From Acanthamoeba lenticulata (lineage: Eukaryota; Discosea; Longamoebia; Acanthamoebidae): a stretch of DNA of 64,000 nucleotides. The stretch is from positions 39,646-103,645 of the forward strand of contig NAVB01000490.1 of assembly GCA_002179805.1 (NCBI GenBank), in the 5' to 3' direction. The notes below the pieces were generated by a model that saw only the letters and a program-made list of their open reading frames with translations, was not told the origin of the DNA and did not search any database. The position numbers were made by a program, and so were the translations under genes. This document shows, in pieces, positions 1-11,110 of this stretch; positions within the stretch are counted from its first letter, which is position 1; each line of letters begins with the position of its first letter.

Positions 1-2798
1 TAGGCCTCCTGCGGCTTGACGGTCCCGTGCCGGAAGTCCGGCTGGCGGAAGGAGCTCAACCGCTGCTCGTAGGTGGTCTCGTCGATCTCCTCGTACGGCA
101 TCTGCGGGTACACGTCGCTGAACCGCGGCTGGCAAGGCAGAGAGGCACATAAAAAGTCAGCACTTTTAATAAATACATAAGTAAATAGATGAAAATACAA
201 TGATAAGGACATATTTAAGAGAAAAAGAAGTATTGGGACATACAAGGAAGCTGATGCCCTTGAGCTGGTACTGGTAGTAGTCGAGAGCATGCTTGAGCTG
301 GGCGCCCTCGGTGGCCGGGTCAAAGGTGACGGTACAGCTGACCTGGTTGTCGGCCCAGTGTCGCTGGAGGAAGGCCGCCAGGGCGAGCTGCTCCCACATG
401 GACAGCTCGTTGGCCTTGCGGATGCCCCGCCCGACCGACACCGGGAACTCTACCACCGCCGTGTTGTGCTCCGACCCGACCGCGGGCTCCACCTTGAGCC
501 CGGCCGACGTCAGCGCCGGCAGCAGGTCCGAGTTGCTGCTGAGCCTCACTCTGCGTTACACAACATGATGACATCAGTCGTTGCTGATGAGGTCGACATG
601 ATGATGCTGTAGCAATGATGTCCTGGACATGGCGGACGTACCGGCGGATGTAGTGGGAGGAGATGGGGTAGTGCATGCCAGGGGTGGCGCCGGCAAGGAG
701 AGAGACGGTGCCGCTGGGCTTGATGCTGGTGACCTTGATGGACTTGGGGATGGCGAGCCAATCCGAGTAGAGGTCGTCATAGTGGCGGATGGTGCGGTAG
801 CCGTCCTCGCACCAGGCGCGGAGGGTCTCCAGGCCGCGCTCGGTGATGAACTGGGCGATGCCGCTCATGCTGCACCCGATGCGGCGGTTCCGGAGCATGA
901 CGCGGTTGGTCTCCGGCCAGTGGGTCTTGCCCAGCGTGACGGTCTTGCCGTAGAGATAGGCAAACTTGAGGGTCCTCTTAAAGTCCTCGAGCGACTCGTG
1001 CCTGGCCGGGAAGGTCTCCACGAGGCAGCACAGCTCGTAGGGCTCCAGCGTTTGCTCGAGGCACGGGTTGCCTCCGCGCGCGCGGCTGTCGCGGTTGTCC
1101 ACCACTCCGTCCATCCGCGAGAAGGCCTGCATGTTGTCCAGCCACGCGATCCCTGGCTCGCCGTTGATGGCGATTCGCCGGCAGATTTCGTCATAGTCCA
1201 TGCCGATGTGGGCCAGCACCTGCCAGCACAGCACCATGAGTGAACGTGAGTGACCTGACCTCAGCTTGGCTCAAGTGTAAAGCTGTTCCTCTGGAGGGAG
1301 ACCTACCGAGTTGTTGCTGGTCCAGCCGTAGGCGGCGCGCTGTGGGTTGACGCTGTAGTTCTTGAGGTCAAGGTACTCCTCGAGCAGCGGATCGCCGAAC
1401 GCGATCTCGGCCGACCGACGGACGTTGCCAGAGACGACGCAGCGGCCGATAAGGTTCATGATATCCACGATCGTGGTGACGGAGATGGGCTCGCCTGTCT
1501 GCTTGTCGAGCACCTCACGCAGCGAGTGGTGCAGTTCGCGAAGCGACTCTGGGCCGGAGCTCACGCCGCCAAAGCCCTTAATGGGTGCACCAGCCGGGCG
1601 GATGAGGCTGTAGTCAAACTCAGGGCACGCGGTGCCGTGAAAGTACGAGTCCAGCAGGAGGCGCACGGACTCGACCCAGCCCTCGCGTGAGTCTGGAATC
1701 TTCACCAGCTCGGCGCGGTCCTTGCGGCTGCCCTTCACCACCAGCGATCCGGCGCCCTTGGTGTCGAAGCCCACGCCCACCCTGTTGGACACCAAGAGAC
1801 CGCCGTGCAAGGTGAGCCTCCAACAACAGCTGCTGCCATTTCGAATGATGAGAGTACGAATAGAACGTACCCGAGCATGGAGGCGTCCATGAGGAAGACG
1901 AATGGCTTGGAGGCGTCCTCGCGCATGGCCTCTGTGCTCACGAAGGCACAGTTGTTTAAAGCGGCGTAGAGACCCCGGTCCTCTGTGATCGAGCTGCCCA
2001 TGGCCCACAGTCCACGGCCTGATCCACAGAGCAAGAGGACGTGTCAACCATGCGTAGTGAGCGAAAAGGAGGTGAAGGCTACTAACCAGGCGGCAGGAAC
2101 TTCATCTCGTAGATGCGCGTGTACATCTCCTGCGCGCTCTTCTGAGCTTTCCACGGGTTCCAACCGAGCTGATGCGCCTCGATCCACTTCTTCTGCATGT
2201 TGTAAGTTCCATTCACCACGCGCTCCACTGTCTCGTGCCTGTTGGCCCAGGGAAACGAGGTTGATGAGATTTTGCTGAATGAAAACGCAACACCAAGAAC
2301 GTGTGTGCAGTTAGTGATAAGCTCTTACCACTCTTCCTTCGAACCATCCTTCTTCAGGCGCGAGTATGTTCGCCTGTACACGAACTCTGCACACATTGCG
2401 CATCATGAGCTAAAGAATGGACGCTGTTGGGTCGACATTCCTTCTGACGCACCTCCCAAACCATTGAAGCCGAAAGGAGGTTGTCTGTCCTTGAATTTGG
2501 ACACGAATTTAGAGCTCAGCCTGAATGGTGCTGACGACCGTTGGTCAAAGGTGTGAATGTCCAGCAAATCCTCCTCTTCCTTCGAGGTGGTTGTGCTTGT
2601 CTTGGCTGCACCAGCAATGCCGGAATAGCTCCGCCCACAAGGGGATGACGAAATGAACATGACGAATCGATTCCGGCTGAGGAATGCTGCTGGTTGGAAA
2701 GAGGATTCGCCACAAGAGACCCGCGGATCTACACGAAGCTTAAAGCTCCGCGAGGTGAGGCCGAGAGAGCACGACGCAGCCGAGCGAGATCGTAACAT
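1..2798 (-). CDS. Adenosylcobalamin-dependent (class II) ribonucleotide reductase, 3' end off window
   Basis: Reduces ribonucleotides to deoxyribonucleotides using a thiyl radical made by coenzyme B12. About eight exons read leftward: 2798-2447, 2386-2331, 2238-2087, 2019-about 1868, 1781-1307, 1219-about 620, about 552-245, and 131-1, where the C-terminus is cut off by the window. Spliced reading gives the family blocks in order: KSAQEMYTRIYEMKFLPPG followed by RGLWAMG, NNCAFVST, GVGFDTKGAG, GNVRRSAEIAFGDP, NPCLEQTLEPYELC, IKPSGTVSLLAG. The Cys of NNCAF and the two Cys and the Glu of NPCLEQ...ELC match, from memory, the active-site residues of the Lactobacillus leichmannii monomeric enzyme. 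The chosen ATG adds about 45 Arg/Ser-rich residues without acidic residues at its very start, which could be a mitochondrial presequence. A later Met at about 2661 is an alternative start. The donor of the sixth exon near 600-625 is not a clear GT site. Confidence 0.9.
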
Positions 2799-3043
2799 GG
2801 AGTAACTGGGCCTGGGGTGAGAGAAGAGACGCCGGCGATGATCGATTTTGCTTTTCCTCTTTTCTTAGAAGTTCTAAACGAGTTATTAGCTGGAATGCCA
2901 GAAATGTCGTTGCTTGTGTGACAAAATCGAAATTTTGAAGTGTCTTTGTGTACTGCGGCTTTGTGCGGGCAGCTGCCCGACTGCTCCCCGCTTGACGCAA
3001 GCAAACCACAACCCAGTCACAGCACGCCACACAAGCCGACAAT
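2799..3043. promoter_or_regulatory. Divergent intergenic region between reductase and RhoGEF
   Basis: The start codons of the leftward reductase gene and the rightward RhoGEF gene lie 245 bases apart, so both promoters must sit here. I see no clear TATA box, and no open frame with family features. Confidence 0.4.
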
Positions 3044-5132
3044 ATGGGTTTGGCACAGTCTCAGCAACCGCCCTCGGAGGAGCAGGGTATGTTAAAGGCC
3101 CTTTGCTCGAGGCACAACCAAGGGTTCTTTCTCGGGGGGCTTAATCTTCACTCTTTCTCCTTCCAGAGAAGAAGGACCGCCAGCGCCAGGCAGTCGTGAA
3201 TGAGATCGTGCAGACCGAAGAGACCTACGCTTCAGGCCTCGATATCCTCGTTCGGTACCTGCGCGTTGACAATATTCCCTCAACCTTCAATGGCTGTTTC
3301 GTGACCTGCTCTGCCCTACATCTTCCCCAGCGTGTTCCAAGCACCTCTTGAGGAAGCCGTAGCACAGGGCAAGCCCATCATCTCAGCAGAGGAGGTGCGT
3401 GACGCAGTCGCGGGTTTCTTCGTCATTGTCTCGTCCGCGAAAGGGTGCTTGGGGAGGCTCACTAGACTGCTCACTGTGGCTGCCCAACAACAACAACCCT
3501 CCAGATTGTGGCTGTGTTTGCAAACATCAAAGAGATACAGCAGCTGCACACCAACTTGCTCCGAGACCTGCGCGACGCTCAGGGCGGTGCCGAAAACGGG
3601 CCCTTCGCGCACGTGTTTGTAAAATATGTACGTAACCCACTGCTCGGCCATTGGGCCATCAATGATAAAAACTAACGTCACGCCCTTTCGTTCACCGTTG
3701 CAGGTTGTCTCCTTCAAAATCTACACTGAGTTTGGTGCGCCTGCTTCACCCCGGCCAGCCCTTGTTTGCCATTTCTCACCAGCTGGAGGGGGGTAACGAA
3801 CGAACGTGCAGTAAATAATTACAATAACTCGCTGGACAACCTGTCTCGATGCCAAAAGAAGAAGAGGACCTTCCAGCAGTTCCTGGCCGATGCCAACCGC
3901 AATCCCGAGTGTCGAGGCCGTGATCTGCCCACCTTCTTGATCACGCCGATCCAGCGGCTGCCTCGGTACCCGCATGCTTGCTTGAGTGAGGCCATGCAGC
4001 CTGTTGTGGCGTTTATGCTGACCATGCTGGGTGCCGTTAGGTACATTCTGCTCCTGCAGGAGATGCAAAAGCTCACTCCCTCGAAGCACAAGGACTACAA
4101 AAATATCGGACGTGCGCTGAGCGACATCAAGCAGATGACCGACTACATCAACCGGTGCGTTCTTCTCCCCGGCCGGAGCCGGCCACACGGAAACGCGTTC
4201 TCATGGGCGCGCGTGGCCGTGTGACAACAGCGAGAAGCAAGTGGCGGAGATGTACCAGAAGCTGCTCGAGATCCAAGAGGCCTTCACCGATGACATCGTG
4301 CGTGCCCATCAGCCGACGCTCTCGCCCTCGAGAGTCCTCAGCGCTGATCCGAGTTCATGTTTGTGATTGGGGGGGGGGGCAACACCAGACACTCTTGTCC
4401 AAGCAGCGTCAGCTGGTACAGGAAGGCGACTTCAATTACCGACGAGGGAGCAAGAAGGGCTTTAAGCCCGGTCTCCACTTCTTCCTTTTCAACGACATGC
4501 TCCTGCTGGCCCGACCGCGTTCGGCCGTCGGCCGCGTGTCGTCCCTCATGACGGGCTCCGACGCGTCGTGGAAGATGGCCGCCTACGCACCGCTCGGGCA
4601 GGTCGAGGTGCAGGACATGCCCGACACCAAGGACGAGGCGTTCTGCATCCTCGTGGTCATCGGCAGCAAGGACTACGTCGTCAAGTTTGGCTCTCAGCAG
4701 GAGAAGGACAAGTGCATGAGCCTCTTCTTCACCACCAAGTACGGCCTGCCCAGGCGCATGACTCTGAGGCCTCTGGAACTCACTTGATGGGCGTCATCGT
4801 TTCACAGGTCAAAGGCGCACCGAGTGACGTTCGTGGACATCGTGAGTGTGTCAGCCTCGAGCCGGTCTCTGCCGGTCTCTCCCCGAAACGATGGGGCAAA
4901 GGCCGCAAAGGAGAAGGAGAAGGAGAAAGAGAAGGAGAAGGAGAAGGCCAAAGAAAAGGAGAAGAAGAAGGAGAAGGAGAAGAAGGACAAGGGCAAGGGA
5001 AAGGGCAAATCAAAGAAGGAGGAGCCGCCGCCTGACACGATCACGTCCATCAAGAACGCGTTCTCGTCGTTTTCAGCGTCCATAACCGGCACTTCAACGG
5101 AGGTAGCAACCTCCAAGAAGAGCAAGAAGTAG
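3044..5132 (+). CDS. Dbl-homology/PH-domain Rho guanine nucleotide exchange factor
   Basis: Activates Rho-family GTPases by GDP release, usually at membranes and the actin cortex. The first exon encodes MGLAQSQQ and ends at 3087, so Gly2 could be myristoylated. The DH domain begins in exon two (after 3165) with EIVQTEETYASGL, matching conserved region 1. It continues through exons around 3310-3400, 3507-3621, 3704-3734, 3826-3965 and 4041-4155. The diagnostic motif is assembled by splicing as QRLPRYILLLQEMQKL, across an intron that begins GTACCC near 3966. A PH domain follows at about 4408-4770 (GLHFFLFNDMLLLARP, then DEAFCILVV and KDKCMSLFF). The tail at 4900-5020 is an almost pure Lys/Glu repeat ending in KKSKK, which could bind acidic lipid. 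About nine exons are present, and the junctions near 3265-3310 are uncertain. The target GTPase cannot be told from sequence. Confidence 0.88.
4905..5018 (+). repeat. GAG/AAG triplet repeat coding for Lys/Glu tract
   Basis: A run of imperfect aaggag/aagaag triplets in the last exon of the RhoGEF gene gives an alternating Lys-Glu segment that becomes Lys-Gly. It is purine-only on the + strand over most of its length. All three frames stay open across it, which explains the shadow frames here. Confidence 0.8.
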
Positions 5133-6086
5133 TGATGTTAGCAATTACTTGCACCACCTTCATGCCCCAATAGAAACCTGTATTCAACTCTGATTCGTCC
5201 CTTGACAACATCCAGCACAAGGAAAGAAGACGCTCAAAGTCGGAGAATCAATCCCTCGTCTCTGATTCAGGCCAAGGAATGGGAGGCAGCAGACCATCAC
5301 GACGCGGCGAGCACAGACTGCACAGTGTCTTTTGTGGGTGTGGGGAGGGGCGAATGAATGGCGGCTCGCCGAGTAGAAGTCAGTGGACGCGGCCCCACTG
5401 CGTGTCACAGCTCCCGCGTGTACGCCCACGTGTAACTCGCAAGCCCTTGAGGACTGGTTGTTTGGCAAGTTAAAAAAGTCCAAAACGCAAACAGAAGTGA
5501 AACGAAAAGGGTGTGGCGAACAAGAGGTCGCTCGTCCCTCAGCTTCCCGCTGCGTTTTCAGCTTCGCATTCGTCACGTGGTTGTTGCGCGCCGACCAACA
5601 CCAGGAAGAAAGCGGGGACGAGACTGAGCGCTCAAGCTTGGCGGTCTTTTTTCGATGACTTTCCGTTATGATGGGCTGAACAATTACCTCCGGCTCAGCG
5701 GGAGCTACACGACGCGCTTCATCACCACGTGTGTGCGCTTGGGCGGGGAGCACACTGACGGCAAAGAGGGACAGCTGACAAACACAGGCCTCAAGTTCAT
5801 CGCACGTTGCGACTCGGCGCTGTAATATTGTTCCTTCCCCTTCTTGACCACACAGAACTGCTTCCTCGCGCGAGCAGCACGGACCTAAAACTTGAAAGTT
5901 GGTGCTTCTGCTCCTTCAGCTGAAGACTGCCATCTATACGACCACGTATAGATCAGCTTCGAGCTGAAATAGGTACTGCAAGACCCTTCCCCCCTCCTCT
6001 TCCCCTACACTAAACTCACTGCTTCATCTCCGCCCCGTAGAGGACCAGCCAAGGCAACCCTATCTCCTTCCATTACATCAATCAAA
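5133..6086. other. 954-base intergenic region, no gene recognised
   Basis: This lies downstream of the RhoGEF stop and upstream of the RCC1-kinase start. The longest open frame (5184-5753, minus, 189 residues) starts at a non-ATG codon, has no recognisable domain and mixed composition, and is probably chance. A cluster of three inverted repeats at 5914-5967 is the only structure that stands out. Confidence 0.6.
5914..5967. repeat. Cluster of three short inverted repeats
   Basis: Three palindromes follow one another within 54 bases, about 120-170 bases upstream of the RCC1-kinase ATG. They are CTTCAGCTGAAG (5914-5925, perfect 12-mer), ATCTATACG-acca-CGTATAGAT (5932-5953, nine-base-pair stem) and TCAGCT-tcg-AGCTGA (5953-5967, six-base-pair stem). 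They could be dimeric transcription-factor sites or 5' UTR hairpins. Confidence 0.65.
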
Positions 6087-9000
6087 ATGGAAGAGACGCT
6101 TGCGACTCCACCCCGCATGCGCACGGGTAGGCGCATGTCTTCGTTTGACGTGCCAGGCGCCTCGCCCCTCGCCGAGCCCGCTCGCAAGGTGCCCACCGCT
6201 GCATCCCTGTTCCGTAGGCGCGTGAGCCTGGACGACGGGGCCCACCAGCAACGCAGCGGAGGCAGCCCCCATCCTCTCGCTCGAAGGAAGATGAGCGTTG
6301 GTCCAGATGTCTCCTTTCAAATCGCCAAATCAAAATCGAGCCCCTCCACTTCGGGCAAGACGGCGTCGGCGGGCTCCCCCACAATGGTACGGAGCTCTCA
6401 CTTCCGATTTATGATGAAGAACAAGCTTGGCTCACAGTCTGCCTATTGGTTGTTTGATTCGTTCAACGACGCCGACCTCAGGTGTGCTCGTTTGGCGGCA
6501 ACGAGTTTGCCCAGCTCGGGTGCGAGGGCGTGCTCATGCACACGGAGCCCCAACCCATTGAACCCCTCGATAACGTCATCTACATCTCCGCCGGCTGGAC
6601 GGCCAACATTGCCCTCACCTGTGCGCCCCCTCCCTCTCTTGTTTTTGTTTTGAATTTTTAATCATTATGAATTAATTAATTAATTAATTCATCATTATTA
6701 CAATGGACCATTTTAGCACAAATGGCCATTTAATTGACGTCTGATCGTGTCTGTGGCAGGCACGGGCAACCTGCACTGCTGGGGCACGCTGATGTGGCCC
6801 GGCTCGGAGGACCGGACACAGTGGAGCCTGCCCACGCGGCTCGACACGGCCTCGTTCCGGTCGGTCAAGCAGATCGTGATTGCCAAGAGCCACGCGCTGC
6901 TGCTCACGGCCGACGGCGAGGTCTTTGCATTTGGCGACGGCCGCTGGGGCAAGCTGGGCAACGGCACCACCAGCAACGAGCCCTACCCGGCCAAGGTGGG
7001 CTTCGACTTGGCCAACGTCAAGGTCGAGCAAATCGCGGCGGGCGAGGACCACTCGGTCATCCTCACACGTACGCCACTTGCTCACCTTCTTCATCAACCT
7101 CTTTGAACTCAACAACAACAACAACATCAACGTCCCACGATCGGTCACGACAACGACAACAGAGAGCGGAGAAGTCTACACATTCGGCAAGGGCGCCAAC
7201 GGACAGCTGGGCCACGGCAACCGAAATGACTGCAGCCGCCCGACCAAGGTGCGCCAGCTGGCCAAGAAGAAGAACAAGATTCGTTTCGTCGCGGCGGGTT
7301 TCGACCAGACCATCTGCATCTCGTCGGAGGGCGAGGTCTACTCCTTTGGCAAAGCTGGTCCCTGGCTCGGATACGGTGCGTTTCACTTGAGCCGTGGAGA
7401 CGTGCAACACCCATTCCATGGATTGACTAAAATTTTATTTATTTCTGATTATTTGCAGACGTCCGCCAGGCACTAGTGACGGTGCCTAAGCGAGTCAACG
7501 CCGTCAAGAACCTCAAGAAAATCGTGTCGGCGGCCGTGGGGCAGAGCCACACGCTTCTCCTCGCCCAGACGGGCGAAGTGTACTCCATGGGCGACAACAA
7601 AAACGGCTGCCTCGGTATTGCCCTTTCCTTCTTTTTCGCTTTCGTTTTCGTTTTCTTTTCATTTTTTTTGATTTTCGTTTTTTTTTGGTCTTTTAACTTT
7701 TGAAATGTGGCGCAGGTCTGGGCGAACACGTCGACAAGACGTCGGACCCGATGCTGATCGAAAGGCTCCAGGGCCACAACATCCTACAAATCTGCGCCGG
7801 GGCCGAGCACTCCCTCGTCCTGTGCGAAGACGGGCACGTCTTCTCGTGGGGCCACTCGGCCACAGGCCGTCTGGGCTGCGGCGACGTGCTGTCGACTGTC
7901 TACGAGCCGCAGCAGGTGACCGGCATCGAGGGCCGGCCGCTGGCCGTCTCGGCCGGCCTCCAGCACTCGCTCATCCTCACCGCCCCGACGCTCTCGATGC
8001 CCGACGTCGTCGAGACCTCGTCCCACTCGCCAGTCTCGTCGACGCCGGTCCGCCGCAACTCGGTCGCGGACGAGGGCGCGGCCGCCGCGGCCGCCGCGCA
8101 GCTGGCGATGATGAACATCGACCCCGACCTGCCGGGCGCCAGCGAGCGGACGCGGTCGCTCGACCGCTCGGGCGGGTCCAGCGGCAGCGACTCGTCGCCG
8201 TCGACCACGAGCGGGAGCGGCGGGATCGACACGCTGCGCCGCGGCGTGAAGAAGGTGGTCCGGAAGCGGCTGGCCAGCTTCTCGGTGGCCAGCAGCAGCC
8301 GGCGCCGCGGGTCGCTCAGCCAGAGCAGCCCCAACAGCCCGACCCCGCAGGCCCACCACCCGCCGCCCCAGCCGCCCGGCCTCGCGCTCAGCACCAGCGG
8401 CAGCGGCAGCGCCTATCATCCGCGCGGCGGCCAGCACGAGCCCGACTGGGCCGAGGAGCCCTACATGTACCACCAACACGGCTACGGCGGCGGAGGCGGC
8501 GGCCACAGCCCGATGTATCCGCCACCGCCGCAGTACGGCGGGCGGGTCGACTACAACCACTACGTGCAGGCCGAGCTGCTCCGGGCGCGGTCGCAGCCGC
8601 AGATGCACGTCGGCTCGATGTCGCCGCCGCAGAGCGCGATGTCGCCGCAGGGCTCGATGTCGCCCCGGATGTCGTCGTCGCCGGCGGCGTCGGCCGTCTC
8701 GTCGCCCGCCACGCCGGCGGCGCGCGGGCTGGACCCCAAGGTCTGTGCGCTCCTGCGCGAGCTCAACTACCACGAGGACGAGGGCGTGACGAGCCTCTTT
8801 ATCGAGGGCCGCATCTCGTGGGAGGCCCTCCGCACCTTCACCAAGGCCGACCTCGCCGAGCTGGGCCTCCCGTTCGGCCCGCGCACGGCCATCTTCAACC
8901 TCCTCCAGACTCGCAGCAGCCACTCGACGCCGTCGTCCTCGCTCCAGAGCTCGCAGGAAGCCGCGCCGCTCTCGCCCACGACCTCCTCCTCGGCCACCTC

Positions 9001-10897
9001 GACGATGACGATGACGGCGACGACGACGACAGCGATGGCCTCGCCCACGACGTCGACATCGACGTCGATGCCGGCGACGCCGAGCTCGAGCGGAGGGATG
9101 CGGGCACGGATCGGGTACGACGACCTGACCTTCCTGTGCAAGCTCGGGACGGGCGCGTTCGGGGACGTGTGGAAGGGCAAGCTGCGCGGCACGACGACGG
9201 TGGCGATCAAGACCCTGAAGGCCAACGGCGACTACGAGGACTTCCGGGTCGAGGCCCAGATCATGGCCGAGCTGCCGGCCCACCCGAACGTGGTGACCTT
9301 CTTCGGGGCGGCCGACGCCGACAAGGGCCTCTACATCGTCACCGAGTTCGTGCCGGACGGCTCGCTCGACCGCTACCTGCTCGAGCAGGGCGCGCGCATC
9401 GAGCAGGCCGTGCTCGTGCAGATGATCAAGGACGTCGCCGCCGGCATGGACCACCTCTCCACCCACGGCATCGTCCACCGCGACCTCGCCGCCCGCAACC
9501 TCCTCGTCGAGGTCAAGCGCTCGGGCTACCACCGCGTCAAGGTCTGCGACTTTGGCCTCGCCCTCGAGGGCCGCGACGTCGACGACCTCTCCGCCGGCAG
9601 CAACGGCAACGGCAGCGGCGCCACCGCCGTGCGGCCGCCGCGCGACGGGCCCGCCGGCGAGCAAGAGGTCCAACAGCAGCAGCAGCGCCAGCAGCGGCTG
9701 ACCAACGTGCCGGTCCGCTGGACGGCCATCGAGGTGCTGCTCCACGGGCGGTACACGAGCAAGAGCGACGTGTGGAGCTTTGGCGTGACCGTGTGGGAGA
9801 TCTTCAGCGGCGGCCAAGTGCCCTACGCCGACCTGTCGACGTTTGAGATCGTCGACCTCCTCCTGCGCGGCTACAAGCTGCCCCGCCCGGCCCGCTGCCC
9901 GGTCGAGCTCTACGAGCGCATCGTCCTGCGCTGCCTGGCCGACGACCCGGACGACCGTCCGACCTTCCACGAGATCTACCGCACCCTCGACGCCCTCTTC
10001 CCCACCATCTACGCCTCGGCCGTGGTCGACCTCCACCATCATCACCGCAACAGCCACCGCGCCCGCGCGCCCGCCGCCGTCACGGCCGCCGCCAGCAGCT
10101 TCGTCCCGCGGCTCGCCCTTGACTCGCCGCCGCTGTCGTCGTCTTCGCGGTCCAACCGGATGCCGTCGCTGTCCTCGCCGGCCTTGCTGACGTCGTCCAG
10201 CTCGGTGCCCACCTCGGCGACCGCGGGGTCCTCTTCGTCGTCCTCGCACTACGTCTCGCCCGTGGCCAACAACAACAACAACGACGACATGTGCTCGCCC
10301 TACGGCTCGGTCGTGGCGCTCCGGCATGAGGACAGCGACAGCGACGACAGCGATGACACGGACAGCGACAGCGATGACACGGACGATACCGACAGCGGCT
10401 GCAGCGAAGTCGATGACAGCGACGGCGCCAGCCAGAAGAGCAGCCGCACGAGCGGCAGCGCCAGCCGGAGCGGCAGCGGGACGGAGGAGGACTTGTCGGT
10501 CTTCTCGCCCTACGGCTCGGTCGAGCTCAGCGCGCGCGCGAACGGCAGCCGCTCGTCGTCGACGTCGTCGTGTTCCGAGTCGTCGCTCTTCTCGCCCTAC
10601 GGTTCGGTCGAGCTGCCGCCGCGCGGCGCTGAATCGACCGACACGAGCGGCGACGAGCGCGAGGAGAAGCGACGCGCCGCGGAGGAGCGCGAGGCCAAGC
10701 AGGCCCACGACGTCGCTGAGAAGAACGCCAAGAAGACAAAGAAGACGAAGAAGACCAAGAGCAAGTCGGCCAAGAAGGAGAAGAAAAAGTCCTCCAAGAA
10801 GGCGACGACCGCCAAGAAGGTCGGGAAGGCCAAGGAGGTCGATCCCGAGGACCCCCGAGAACACGACGACGTCGAGCCCGCCCCGGAGGTGTCTTGA
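6087..10897 (+). CDS. RCC1-repeat / SAM / tyrosine-kinase-like protein
   Basis: A signalling kinase with an N-terminal seven-bladed-propeller module. Six or seven exons run from the ATG at 6087 (context TCAAAATGG). RCC1 repeats extend over about 6480-7975, seen as repeated VFAFGDGRWGKLG, VYTFGKGANGQLG, VYSMGDNKNGCLG and VFSWGHSATGRLG units, each paired with an AAGxxHS-type strand. A large last exon (from about 7716) then carries a Ser/Pro-rich linker, a SAM domain at about 8729-8910, and a kinase domain at about 9110-10005. The kinase has GTGAFG, VAIKTLK, HRDLAARN and DFG. HRDLAARN together with PVRWTAIE is the tyrosine-kinase version of the catalytic and activation loops. The tail holds three SPYGSV motifs, an Asp/Ser tract and a Lys-rich end. 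RCC1 modules can act as GEFs or as scaffolds, and the sequence does not decide between these. Confidence 0.9.
6669..6690. repeat. 22-base perfect AATT palindrome in an intron
   Basis: GAATTAATTAATTAATTAATTC reads the same on both strands. It lies in the intron between the second and third coding exons of the RCC1-kinase gene and is a simple (AATT)n expansion. Confidence 0.8.
10291..10620 (+). repeat. Three SPYGSV tyrosine motifs in kinase tail
   Basis: The encoded motif CSPYGSVVAL recurs as FSPYGSVELS and FSPYGSVELP, starting near 10291, 10504 and 10591. They are spaced by acidic and Ser-rich linkers. The identical Tyr context suggests substrate or docking sites for the adjoining kinase. Confidence 0.7.
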
Positions 10898-11110
10898 AGC
10901 CGCCTGGCTGGGTCTTCTTCTTCTTGAGGGAGGCGATGCCTTCCCGCAACAACAACATCAACCACAAATGGAGCCGACGAGGAGATGATGAGCTTCGTAA
11001 GATGGCGCTCCTTCGACTTCCGTTCTCTTACGCTCCTTTTTTTTTCTTTTGCTGTACAATCGATCCACAAGAACAACAACAACAACGACCTACTTCCTCT
11101 ACTTCTTCTT

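Noticed and set aside
5184..5753. A 189-residue minus frame in the intergenic region
   Set aside because: Non-ATG start, no recognisable domain, and no splice partner. Kept as unexplained intergenic DNA.
7784..10864. A 1,026-residue open frame on the minus strand
   Set aside because: It is the antisense of the RCC1-kinase exon. Very GC-rich codons leave the opposite strand free of stops. Its composition (Arg, Gly, Val, Ala) has no domain, whereas the + strand frame has a complete kinase.
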